Below are positions 1-9,389 of a stretch of DNA of 64,000 bases, piece by piece; the stretch's first letter is position 1; every line of letters starts with the position of its first letter. The notes under the pieces are model-generated. The model did not search any database. It was not told where the DNA came from and saw nothing but the letters and a program-made list of their open reading frames with translations. The stretch lies in assembly GCF_000009985.1 (NCBI RefSeq), contig NC_007626.1:744001-808000 (forward strand), given 5' to 3'. The DNA is from Paramagnetospirillum magneticum AMB-1. Its GTDB lineage: Bacteria > Pseudomonadota > Alphaproteobacteria > Rhodospirillales > Magnetospirillaceae. The translations under genes and the position numbers were made by a program.

Positions 1-1
1 T

Positions 2-361
2 TTCACCGTCGATGACGAGAACGCCAAGCCGCCCACGGGTTCAAGCGTCGAACTGTCCAAGGGAATGTCCTCGGTCAATCTGCTGATCGGCCGGTTGTAC
101 AATCGCCTCGACATGGTGGCCGGTGAATACGACCGGGTCCAGGCCCGCATCTCCGAGATCAAGGACCACCAGCAGGCCCAGGTTGCCGATATCAAGAAGG
201 ACGTGGCCAAGCAGGCCAAGGAGATGAAGCTCCAGATCGCCTCGCAGCTTCAGGCCCTGTCCGTCAGCTTCGAATCGCAGCAGGCCTCCAACGACAAGAT
301 CATCAAGGCCCAGACCAACGACACCTATCAGCCGGGGTCCGTGGTCAATCTGTTTTCATGA
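2..361 (+). CDS. C-terminal end of an unidentified coiled-coil protein (partial)
   Basis: The reading frame is open from the left edge of the window, so the true start lies outside it. The visible 119 residues contain a long charged heptad-like stretch rich in Lys, Gln, Ala and Asp, which should form a coiled coil, followed by a short tail ending in NLFS. I do not recognise the family. It lies 40 bases upstream of flaF on the same strand, so a flagellar or cell-surface role is possible, but this rests on position only. No signal peptide or membrane segment is seen in the visible part. Confidence 0.6.
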   Translation, partial: FTVDDENAKPPTGSSVELSKGMSSVNLLIGRLYNRLDMVAGEYDRVQARISEIKDHQQAQVADIKKDVAKQAKEMKLQIASQLQALSVSFESQQASNDKIIKAQTNDTYQPGSVVNLFS

Positions 362-401
362 GTCGATGGGCTCACCTTCCTGAGAAGTGATGGGAGAGGT
401 T

Positions 402-887
402 ATGAATCCTTACAGCAACGCAGCCCACGCAGCGAGTTTTCCCCAGGAAGGCAATCCGAGGGAAACGGAAGCCTGGGCGCTGACCGAGGCGGCGCGACGC
501 ATGGCATCGGCCTCGCGGGGCGAGCCCGAGGGCATGCGGGAATCCCTGCGGCTGAACTGGAAGCTCTGGACCATTTTCCAGGCGGACCTGATCGGCAAGG
601 CCGAGGCGGGCGAGGCCACCGAAACCGTGGTCAACATGCTGAGCCTGTGCCAGTTCGTCGATTTTCACACGGTCGCCGCCCTGACCGAGCCCGATGCCGC
701 CAAGCTCGAGGTTCTGGTCAACATCAACCGCAATATCGCCAGCGGCCTGCGTGATTCCCTGGCCCGCGAGGCTCGTGAGGCCGCCGAGGCCGCCGGGACT
801 CCCGATCCCGCCGCCGCCGCCGCTCCGGCCGGCGCCTATGCTCCGGCGCCCGGTGTCGCTCATACGCCCATCAGCGCCACCGCCTGA
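402..887 (+). CDS. flaF: Flagellar biosynthesis regulator FlaF
   Basis: FlaF is an alphaproteobacterial protein that promotes flagellin synthesis or secretion, usually acting against FlbT. The 161-residue product starts MNPYSNAAHA and carries the family hallmark LRLNWKLWTIFQADL near residue 50, then the helical part with the NMLSLCQFVDFHT stretch. The tail after about residue 125 is an Ala/Pro-rich extension not needed for the fold. The ATG at 402 was chosen because the family begins MNPY and a GAGAGG-like site precedes it; a GTG at 387 and ATG at 390 are in frame and possible. A strong terminator follows directly. Confidence 0.88.
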   Translation: MNPYSNAAHAASFPQEGNPRETEAWALTEAARRMASASRGEPEGMRESLRLNWKLWTIFQADLIGKAEAGEATETVVNMLSLCQFVDFHTVAALTEPDAAKLEVLVNINRNIASGLRDSLAREAREAAEAAGTPDPAAAAAPAGAYAPAPGVAHTPISATA

Positions 888-911
888 TCGCGGTTCTGAT
901 GCGTCTTTCCG

Positions 912-950
912 ATCCCCGGACACGGCATTGCGCCAGGTCCGGGGATTTTT
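912..950 (+). terminator. Rho-independent terminator after flaF
   Basis: A perfect 10-base-pair stem (912-921 with 937-946) closes a 15-base loop and runs straight into five T residues. It ends the flaF transcript and stands 24 bases before the next start codon, so the following gene probably needs its own promoter or read-through. Confidence 0.85.
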
Positions 951-973
951 GATTCCACCGGCCCCGTTCCGCC

Positions 974-2083
974 ATGACCCGTCCGTTTCCCCCCGTCCTG
1001 CTGTTCGCGGCCGCCGATCCGGGCGGCGCCAATGCCGTGCTGCCGGTGGCGCGGCTGCTGGCCGGGCGCGGCGCGGCGGTGGCGATCCTCGACCACGGCT
1101 TTCTTGGCCGCAATGCCCCGCCCGAACTGGCCCGGATGCCGGTTCCCGCAGGCGGTGATCTCGGGGCGTGGCCGCGCCGCGCCGGAATCGGCGGGCTCTG
1201 CTTCGGCACCTCCCTGGCCGACCGGCTCCCCCTCGCCCTGGCCCGCACCGTCCGGGAAGCGGGGATGCCGGTGGTCTGCGTCCTCGACAACTGGATGAAC
1301 TACCGCCGGCGGCTCGAAATGGATGGCGGTCCCTTTCTGGCGCCGGACGTCTACGCGGTGATGGATGACAAGGCGCGCGACGAGGCCGTGGCCGAGGGCG
1401 TGCCGCCGGCCTGCCTGCGGGTAACCGGCCATCCTGGGCTGGCGGGACTGGCCCAGGAGATCGCCGCCGCCGGGCCGGACTGGCGCCGGCGAGTGCGGGC
1501 GGAACTGGGGCTGGGCGGGGCGGGCCGCCAGTTGATCGCCTTCATCGGCGAACCGGTGGCCCGCGACCAGGGCACCGGACCGGAGGTTCCCGGCTGGCGT
1601 GGCTATACCGAGCGGGATGTCCTGCCCCTGCTGTGCGGGCTGTTGCAGGACCGGGCCGAGAGCTTGGATGTGGCCGTGGTTCCCCATCCACGCGACGACG
1701 TGGCGGAGTTGGAGGATCTGTGGCAAACATGCCGTGGCCGTCTCGGCGGCGGCGTGGTTCGCGGAATCGGCGGGCGCCAGGTGGTTCTGGCCGCCGACCG
1801 GGTGGCGGGCATGGCCTCGGTTCTGCTCTACGAGGGCTGGCTGCAGGGCAAGCCGGTGCTCAGCCTTCAGCCGGGACTGGTCCGTGCCGATCTGGCCGAG
1901 GCGGTGCGGCGGCCCGGCATCGGGCTGGTGACCGGCAGCGACCGGGCGCCGGAAGCGGTGGCCCTGTGGCTGGGGGCGGGACAGGGAGAGGCGCGGCCCG
2001 ATTGCCTGCGCCATGGTGAGGCGCCGGCCCGGCTGGCGGATGTGATGCAACACTTAGCGGAAAGAGCCCATGGCGAAGCTTGA
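974..2083 (+). CDS. GT-B-fold-like hypothetical protein
   Basis: This 369-residue protein is not confidently assignable. Its start, LLFAAADPGGANAVLPVARL, looks like the first strand and Gly-rich loop of a GT-B glycosyltransferase or UDP-sugar epimerase fold. The middle (PDVYAVMDDKARDEAV, then VTGHPGL) resembles the linker and second Rossmann half of such enzymes. A late segment, SVLLYEGWLQGKPVLSLQPG, sits where GT-B proteins bind the donor. There are no membrane segments. It overlaps the next gene by 14 bases, so the two are probably translationally coupled. Position next to flaF suggests a role in flagellin or surface modification, which is inference. Confidence 0.6.
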   Translation: MTRPFPPVLLFAAADPGGANAVLPVARLLAGRGAAVAILDHGFLGRNAPPELARMPVPAGGDLGAWPRRAGIGGLCFGTSLADRLPLALARTVREAGMPVVCVLDNWMNYRRRLEMDGGPFLAPDVYAVMDDKARDEAVAEGVPPACLRVTGHPGLAGLAQEIAAAGPDWRRRVRAELGLGGAGRQLIAFIGEPVARDQGTGPEVPGWRGYTERDVLPLLCGLLQDRAESLDVAVVPHPRDDVAELEDLWQTCRGRLGGGVVRGIGGRQVVLAADRVAGMASVLLYEGWLQGKPVLSLQPGLVRADLAEAVRRPGIGLVTGSDRAPEAVALWLGAGQGEARPDCLRHGEAPARLADVMQHLAERAHGEA

Positions 2084-3443
2084 TCGAGTGGAAGAGGCGC
2101 TGACCAAGGCCCGGACGGGTGATCTGACCAAGGCCAGGACCCTGTCCCGCGACCTGGGCAAGGTGCCCCCCGGCCATCCCTCCCTGATGGAGTTGACGGT
2201 GGCCGCCCATCAGGCCGGGGACCTTGTCCTGGCGCTGAAATTTCTCGATCGGGCCGCGGTCTCCGGTTCCGCCGACGCCCTGTATGGCCGCGGCGTGATC
2301 CTGGCCAGCCTGGGGCGGCTGGACGAGGCGCGGACGGCCTTCGCCAAGTGCCTGGAACGCTTCCCCACCCACGAGCCGGCCCTGACCAATCTGGGCGGGC
2401 TGGAGCATCTGGCCGGCAATCTGGCCGAGGCGGAGCGCTGCTACCGCGCCGTTCTCGATTTCGCCCCCCGCTCCGCCCTGGCCCTGCACAACCTCGCCGG
2501 CCTGTTCCTGGCCCAGGGGCGCCGCGACGAGGCCGAGGCGTTTGCCCGGCGCGCCGTCGAGATCGAGCCCGGCCCCGATACCGCCCTGCGTCTGGCCGAT
2601 ATCCTGGGCGAGGCGGGCCGCCATGCAGAGGCCGCCGCCATGCTGGGACCGGTTCTCGACGCCTATCCCGCCGATGTGCGGCTGTGGCGGGCGGTGGGCC
2701 ATGCCGCCAAGAAGCAGGGGCGCACCCTGGACGCCGTGGCGGCCTATCGCACGGCGCTCGGCCTCGACCCCGAGGACGGGGAGTCCAGCCACATGGTGGC
2801 GGCCCTGACCGGAACCAACACCGAGCGCGCCCCGGCCGATTACGTGCGCGGCTTCTTCGACACCTATGCCGACCGCTTCGAAAGCCATCTGGTGGAGGAG
2901 GTGGGCTATCAGGCTCCCGCCACCCTGCGCGCCCTGTACGAGCGGGTGGGCGGCGGCGCCATGCTGGACAGCGTCCTCGACCTGGGCTGCGGCACCGGGC
3001 TGACCGCCCAGGCCTTCCAGGGAATCGCGGGCCGCGTCTTCGGCATCGACCTGTCGCCGCGCATGCTGCAACTGGCCGGGGCCAGCGGTCTTTACGCCGG
3101 CCTGCGCGAGGCCGACGCCGCCACCGCCCTGGCCCGCAGCACCGGCCTCGCGGCGGTGCTGGCCACCGACCTGTTCATCTATGTGGGCGACCTGGACGAG
3201 ATCTTCGCCGGCGCCGCCAGCGCCCTGGCCCCCGGCGGCTGGTTCCTGTTCTCGGTGGAATCGGGCGAGGGCGAGGGCTACACCCTGCGCCCCACCGGCC
3301 GCTACGCTCAGTCGCCCGCCTATATCCGCGCCCTGATCGCCCGGCATGGCCTGGAGGAGGTGGCGTGCGAGCACGGCCGTATCCGCGGCGGCTCGGACGG
3401 CGATATCGACGGCGATTACTGGGCGATCCGCAAGCCGGTCTGA
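2070..3443 (+). CDS. TPR-repeat SAM-dependent methyltransferase
   Basis: The 457-residue protein has two parts. Residues 1 to about 245 are tetratricopeptide repeats, with recurring Leu-Gly-Arg-x-x-Glu-Ala signatures. Residues about 290-450 form a class I methyltransferase with the SAM-binding motif I DLGCGTGL, then GIDLSPRML and the motif IV region VLATDLFIYVGDL. The combination is typical of proteins that methylate a protein or glycan partner held by the TPR scaffold; the substrate is unknown. It overlaps the upstream GT-B-like gene by 14 bases and is likely co-transcribed with it. A GC-rich hairpin follows at about 3452-3482 and a short CAAGGC palindrome near 3524, and either may end the transcript. 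Confidence 0.8.
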   Translation: MAKLDRVEEALTKARTGDLTKARTLSRDLGKVPPGHPSLMELTVAAHQAGDLVLALKFLDRAAVSGSADALYGRGVILASLGRLDEARTAFAKCLERFPTHEPALTNLGGLEHLAGNLAEAERCYRAVLDFAPRSALALHNLAGLFLAQGRRDEAEAFARRAVEIEPGPDTALRLADILGEAGRHAEAAAMLGPVLDAYPADVRLWRAVGHAAKKQGRTLDAVAAYRTALGLDPEDGESSHMVAALTGTNTERAPADYVRGFFDTYADRFESHLVEEVGYQAPATLRALYERVGGGAMLDSVLDLGCGTGLTAQAFQGIAGRVFGIDLSPRMLQLAGASGLYAGLREADAATALARSTGLAAVLATDLFIYVGDLDEIFAGAASALAPGGWFLFSVESGEGEGYTLRPTGRYAQSPAYIRALIARHGLEEVACEHGRIRGGSDGDIDGDYWAIRKPV

Positions 3444-3570
3444 CGACGAAACGGGTGGCGGGGGCTTCGGCCCTCGCGCTCCCACCGGATGGCCCCCATG
3501 CGGTGAACGAGAACACACCACAAGGCCTGCCTTGCGGCAATCCTTAGGGGCTCGTCACGAAAAGGGGGAA

Positions 3571-3648
3571 TGGGGCGAGTGATCGGAATCGAACCGACGA
3601 CATCCAGTACCACAAACTGGCGCTCTAACCAACTGAGCTACACCCGCC
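3571..3648 (-). tRNA. tRNA-His (GTG), CCA encoded
   Basis: Read on the minus strand the segment folds as a tRNA. The anticodon loop is TTGTGGT with GTG templated by 3611-3613, flanked by the stem CCAGT/ACTGG, and there is a standard D arm and TTCGATT T loop. The extra 5' G (position -1) pairs with C73, the hallmark of histidine tRNA. The 3' CCA is encoded (3571-3573). Confidence 0.96.
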
Positions 3649-3698
3649 ACCGGGGGAGGCCGCATGTTTAGCCAAATCCGGGGGCGCCCGTCAAGGGG

Positions 3699-4859
3699 CT
3701 ATCCTTTGAAATAACGACGAAGTCGCATCACGGCCTCATCAATGGCGCTTTCCGTCTTGGCGAAGCAGAAGCGGGCGAAGTGATCGACGTCGCCGCCCTG
3801 GTAGAAGGTGCTGATTGGAATGGCCGCCACGCCGGCCTTTTCGGTGATGTGGCGGCAGAAGTCGTCGTCATCGCCGGCAAAGCCCAGGGGGCGGAAATCG
3901 GCGGTCAGGAAATAGCTGCCGCCGGCCGCCATCACCTCGAAGCCGACGCCGCGCAAGCCCTCGGCCAGCCGGTCGCGCCGCTCGGCCAGCATGGCGGCCA
4001 GCCCGTCGTAATAGGAATCCTCCTTGTCCAAGCCCCAGGCCACCGCCGACTGCAGATTGGGCGGCGTGGCGAAGGTCAGGTACTGGTGAACCTTGGCCAG
4101 TGGGGCCAGCAGGTCGGGGGCGGCCACCACCCAGCCCACCTTCCAGCCGGTCAGCGAGAAGATCTTGCCGGCCGAGCCGATCTTCAGGCAGCGCTCCCGC
4201 ATGCCCGGCAGGGTCATCAGCGGCAGATGGCGGCGTCCGTCATAGACCAGATGCTCGTAGACCTCGTCGCAGACGCAATAGGCGTCGAAGCGCTCCAGCA
4301 GCCCGGCGACGAACGCCATCTCGTCCCGGCTCCAGACCTTGCCCGACGGATTCATCGGGGTGTTGAGGATCATCAGCTTGGTCCTGGGCGAGAAGGCCGC
4401 CGCCAGGGTCTCGCGCGGGAGGTCCCAATGGGGCGGCTCGACCCGCACCAGCTTCGGGATGCCGCCGGCCCGCCGGATGATGGGCAGGTAGCTGTCGTAA
4501 AGCGGTTCGATCAGCACCACCTCGTCGCCCGGCTCGATCAGGCCGAACAGGCAGTCGGCCAGCGCCTCGGTGGCGCCCGAGGTCACCATCACCTCGGCCA
4601 TGGGATCCAATTCCGTGCCATAGAAGCGCCGCTCGTGCCGGGCGATGGCCTGGCGCAGGTCGGGAGTCCCCATCATGGACGGGTACTGGTTGGGGCCGGC
4701 GACCAGGGCCTCGGCCGCCCGGGCGACTACGTCGGCGGGCTCCAGCCCCTCGGGGAAGCCTTGACCGAGATTGACGGCGCCATGGGCCTGGGCCAGGCGC
4801 GACATGGTCTCGAAGATGGTGGTGCCGAGGGATGAGAAGATGGCGTTGGCGGGCTTCAA
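3699..4859 (-). CDS. PLP-dependent class I/II aminotransferase
   Basis: This 386-residue fold-type I aminotransferase carries the family landmarks: NLGQGFPEG near the start, QYPSMMGTPDLRQAIA, the NTPMNPSGKVW loop, CDEVYEHLVYDG, and SAGKIFSLTGWKVGW, which contains the PLP-binding lysine. It best resembles the methionine/kynurenine/glutamine-type subgroup; the exact substrate cannot be read from sequence. The TTG at 4859 is chosen because GGAG lies eight bases upstream and homologous proteins begin just before this point; an upstream ATG at 5030 would add 57 non-conserved residues running through the glnB control region. The gene is divergent from glnB. Confidence 0.82.
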   Translation of the reverse strand: MKPANAIFSSLGTTIFETMSRLAQAHGAVNLGQGFPEGLEPADVVARAAEALVAGPNQYPSMMGTPDLRQAIARHERRFYGTELDPMAEVMVTSGATEALADCLFGLIEPGDEVVLIEPLYDSYLPIIRRAGGIPKLVRVEPPHWDLPRETLAAAFSPRTKLMILNTPMNPSGKVWSRDEMAFVAGLLERFDAYCVCDEVYEHLVYDGRRHLPLMTLPGMRERCLKIGSAGKIFSLTGWKVGWVVAAPDLLAPLAKVHQYLTFATPPNLQSAVAWGLDKEDSYYDGLAAMLAERRDRLAEGLRGVGFEVMAAGGSYFLTADFRPLGFAGDDDDFCRHITEKAGVAAIPISTFYQGGDVDHFARFCFAKTESAIDEAVMRLRRYFKG

Positions 4860-4935
4860 CGGGTCTGCTCCAGGGCGGAATCGGAAGGCCCCAGCGTATC
4901 GCGGAAGCGGTCGGCGGGTGAAGAGATTGTGAGCT

Positions 4936-4973
4936 GCCCAGGAAATAGGCGTAAATGCCTGGAAATAGGGCAT
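4936..4973 (+). promoter_or_regulatory. Tandem direct repeat upstream of glnB promoter, possible enhancer site
   Basis: Two 12-base copies (CCAGGAAATAGG at 4939-4950 and CCTGGAAATAGG at 4959-4970) are spaced exactly 20 bases apart, about two helical turns. They are framed by the inverted pair TGCCC/GGGCA. They lie roughly 50-90 bases upstream of a sigma-54 promoter, where an NtrC-type activator would bind. The sequence is not a classical NtrC site, so the activator is unknown. Confidence 0.45.
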
Positions 4974-5022
4974 CTTTGCCCCGAGATTCCTGGGGTTTTG
5001 GCGCTTTTCCGGGTGGCCGAAC

Positions 5023-5038
5023 TGGCACAATGCGTGCT
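5023..5038 (+). promoter_or_regulatory. Sigma-54 (-24/-12) promoter for glnB-glnA
   Basis: TGGCAC at 5023-5028 supplies the -24 GG, and exactly ten bases separate it from the -12 GC at 5036-5037, matching the RpoN consensus spacing. The glnB start codon lies about 60 bases downstream. glnBA of related bacteria such as Azospirillum is known to be driven by a sigma-54 promoter under NtrC, so nitrogen limitation is the expected signal. Confidence 0.82.
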
Positions 5039-5096
5039 AAATGAGTCGCGCGTTTTGACGCGGGTTCTCAACGCCAATGCGAAAGACGGCGGGTTC

Positions 5097-5435
5097 ATGA
5101 AGAAGATCGAAGCCATCATCAAGCCCTTCAAGCTGGACGAGGTGAAGGAAGCCCTTCACGAAGTCGGTCTGCAGGGCCTTACCGTGACCGAGGCGAAGGG
5201 TTTCGGTCGGCAGAAGGGGCATACCGAGCTCTATCGCGGCGCCGAGTACGTGGTGGACTTCCTGCCTAAGGTCAAGATCGAGCTGGTCATCGAGGACAAT
5301 CTGGTGGAACGCGCCGTCGAGGCCATCCAGCAGGCCGCCCACACGGGGCGCATCGGCGACGGCAAGATTTTCATCTCCACGGTGGAAGAAGCCATCCGCA
5401 TCCGTACCGGCGAGCGCGGCAGCGACGCCATCTGA
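5097..5435 (+). CDS. glnB: Nitrogen regulatory protein P-II
   Basis: The product is a standard 112-residue P-II trimer subunit that reports nitrogen and carbon status by binding ATP/ADP and 2-oxoglutarate. It starts MKKIEAIIKPFKLDEVKEAL. The T-loop contains the uridylylation site Tyr51 in HTELYRGAEYVVDF, and the C-terminal GRIGDGKIF ATP-binding loop is intact. The start is fixed by the family N-terminus. The gene lies 79 bases before glnA, and the pair forms the classical glnBA operon of this group, transcribed from the sigma-54 promoter upstream. Expected targets are GlnD, GlnE and NtrB. Calling it GlnB rather than GlnK rests on the linkage to glnA. Confidence 0.96.
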   Translation: MKKIEAIIKPFKLDEVKEALHEVGLQGLTVTEAKGFGRQKGHTELYRGAEYVVDFLPKVKIELVIEDNLVERAVEAIQQAAHTGRIGDGKIFISTVEEAIRIRTGERGSDAI

Positions 5436-5514
5436 ATTTTCGCCCCTCCCGTCGCCTCCAAGGGGTGGCGGGGCGGGCGCGCGTGTTCAACTCTCAACTC
5501 TCAGGAATGTGACC

Positions 5515-6927
5515 ATGTCCGACGACGTCAAGAAGGTCCTCGAACTGATCAAGGAAAACGACGTGAAGTACGTCGATTTCCGCTTCACCGATCCGCGCGG
5601 CAAGTGGCAGCACACCGCTCAGCACGTGTCCACCGTGGACGCCGACATGCTGAACGAAGGCATCATGTTCGACGGTTCGTCGATCGCCGGCTGGAAGAGC
5701 ATCAACGAGTCCGACATGATCCTGAAGCCCGACGCTTCGTCGGCCGTCATGGACCCCTTCGCGGCTCAGTCGCAGCTGATCATCAACTGTGACATCGTCG
5801 AGCCCGCCACCGGCCAGCTCTACGACCGCGACCCGCGCTCCATCGCCAAGCGCGCCGAGGCTTATGTGAAGTCCTCGGGCGTGGGCGACGCCACCTATTT
5901 CGGCCCCGAGGCCGAATTCTTCGTGTTCGATGACGTCAAGTACGAACTCGGCATGAACAAGGGCTACTACGAGCTGCGCTCGGAAGACGGCGTCGAGGCC
6001 CAGGGCCGCGACTTCGCCGAGGGCAACCTGGGCCACCGCCCGGGCGTCAAGGGCGGCTACTTCCCCGTTCCGCCGGTGGACGGCCACGTGGACATGCGCG
6101 CCGAGATGCTGACCGTGATGGGTGAGATGGGCCTGCCCATCGAGAAGCACCACCACGAAGTGGCCTCGTCGCAGCACGAGCTGGGCATCAAGTTCGGCAG
6201 CCTGGTCGAGGCCGCCGACTGGATCCAGATCTACAAGTACGTGGTCCACAACGTCGCCGCCTCCTACGGCAAGACCGCGACCTTCATGCCGAAGCCGATC
6301 TATGGCGACAACGGCTCGGGCATGCACGTCCACCAGTCCATCTGGAAGGCCGGCAAGCCCCTGTTCGCCGGTTCGGGCTATGCCGACCTCAGCGACACCG
6401 CGCTGTACTACATCGGCGGCATCATCAAGCACGCCAAGGCCATCAACGCCTTCACCAACCCGCTGACCAACAGCTACAAGCGTCTGATCCCCGGCTTCGA
6501 AGCCCCGGTTCTGCTGGCCTACTCGGCCCGCAACCGTTCGGCCTCCTGCCGTATCCCCTACTCGGCCTCGCCGAAGGGCAAGCGCGTCGAAGTCCGCTTC
6601 CCCGACCCCGGCGCGAACCCCTACCTGGCCTTCTCGGCCATGCTGATGGCCGGCCTCGACGGTATCGCCAACAAGATCCACCCCGGCGATCCCATGGACA
6701 AGAACCTGTACGATCTGCCCCCCGAGGAGCTGAAGCAGGTTCCGACCGTGTGCGGCAGCCTGCGCGAAGCCCTGGAGGCCCTGCGGGCCAACAGCGACTT
6801 CCTGTGCAAGGGCGACGTGTTCTCGAAGGAATTCATCGAGAGCTACATCGAGCTCAAGTACGAGGAAGTGTATCGCTTCGAGCACACCCCGCACCCGGTC
6901 GAGTTCCAGATGTACTACTCGGTCTAA
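5515..6927 (+). CDS. glnA: Glutamine synthetase, type I
   Basis: Glutamine synthetase joins ammonia to glutamate with ATP, the entry point of nitrogen assimilation; it works as a dodecamer in the cytoplasm. The 470-residue length is normal for GSI-beta. Landmarks are MFDGSSIAGWK, EAEFFVFDD (metal ligands), GDNGSGMHVHQSIWK, NPYLAFSAMLMAG, and KNLYDLPPEE, whose Tyr is the adenylylation site used by GlnE. The ATG at 5515 is preceded by AGGA at eight bases. It is second in the glnBA operon and is closed by a strong hairpin terminator. Confidence 0.98.
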   Translation: MSDDVKKVLELIKENDVKYVDFRFTDPRGKWQHTAQHVSTVDADMLNEGIMFDGSSIAGWKSINESDMILKPDASSAVMDPFAAQSQLIINCDIVEPATGQLYDRDPRSIAKRAEAYVKSSGVGDATYFGPEAEFFVFDDVKYELGMNKGYYELRSEDGVEAQGRDFAEGNLGHRPGVKGGYFPVPPVDGHVDMRAEMLTVMGEMGLPIEKHHHEVASSQHELGIKFGSLVEAADWIQIYKYVVHNVAASYGKTATFMPKPIYGDNGSGMHVHQSIWKAGKPLFAGSGYADLSDTALYYIGGIIKHAKAINAFTNPLTNSYKRLIPGFEAPVLLAYSARNRSASCRIPYSASPKGKRVEVRFPDPGANPYLAFSAMLMAGLDGIANKIHPGDPMDKNLYDLPPEELKQVPTVCGSLREALEALRANSDFLCKGDVFSKEFIESYIELKYEEVYRFEHTPHPVEFQMYYSV

Positions 6928-6955
6928 TCCGAGCCGCATCAGGTCCGATTGCGAG

Positions 6956-6984
6956 CCCCCGCCGGGTCACCGGCGGGGGTTTTT
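6956..6984 (+). terminator. Rho-independent terminator after glnA
   Basis: A perfect 10-base-pair GC stem (6956-6965 with 6970-6979) has a GTCA tetraloop and is followed at once by five T residues. It ends the glnBA transcript. Confidence 0.92.
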
Positions 6985-7004
6985 CGTTGGGGCATTGAAA
7001 AGAT

Positions 7005-7080
7005 TGGTGGGCCCGGCAGGACTCGAACCTGCAACCAGACCGTTATGAGCGGCCGGCTCTAACCATTGAGCTACAGGCCC
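7005..7080 (-). tRNA. tRNA with CAT anticodon, probably tRNA-Ile2 (lysidine type)
   Basis: The minus strand folds as a 76-base tRNA with a seven-pair acceptor stem (GGGCCTG against CGGGCCC, one U-G pair), A73 and encoded CCA at 7005-7007. The anticodon CAT is templated by 7045-7047. C4-G69 and C5-G68 match the pattern of the minor isoleucine tRNA whose wobble C is converted to lysidine by TilS. Elongator methionine tRNA is the alternative; an initiator is unlikely because the 1-72 pair is matched. Confidence 0.85.
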
Positions 7081-7226
7081 CACCGGGGGCGACCATAACC
7101 GAGGCGCGTATGAATGCAAGGGGGCAGAGGCCCCTTTTTCGCGGCTATGGGCGATGGAACGGAGGTTTGGAGGCGAGCCTCCAACCGGGGCCGGGCGGGA
7201 GCCCGGGAAATCGCGCCAGCGACGGT

Positions 7227-7250
7227 CCCCCTCCCGTTGAGGGGAGGGGG
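7227..7250 (-). terminator. GC-rich hairpin downstream of rpoD
   Basis: CCCCCTCCC (7227-7235) pairs with GGGAGGGGG (7242-7250) across a short loop, just past the rpoD stop codon. There is no clear T tract, so termination may need other factors. A second hairpin at 7164-7186 and a GGGG/CCCC hairpin followed by five T residues near 7121-7139 also lie in this gap. Confidence 0.5.
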
Positions 7251-7268
7251 GCTGGCAGGCTGGATAAA

Positions 7269-9308
<2,040 letters not shown>

Positions 9309-9389
9309 GAAAAATGCTGCTCCTTCAGGGTCTTGACCCCGAGCGACATCGGACCCGCCCGATCTCGCCCCTCTCTGAAATCAAAGTCG

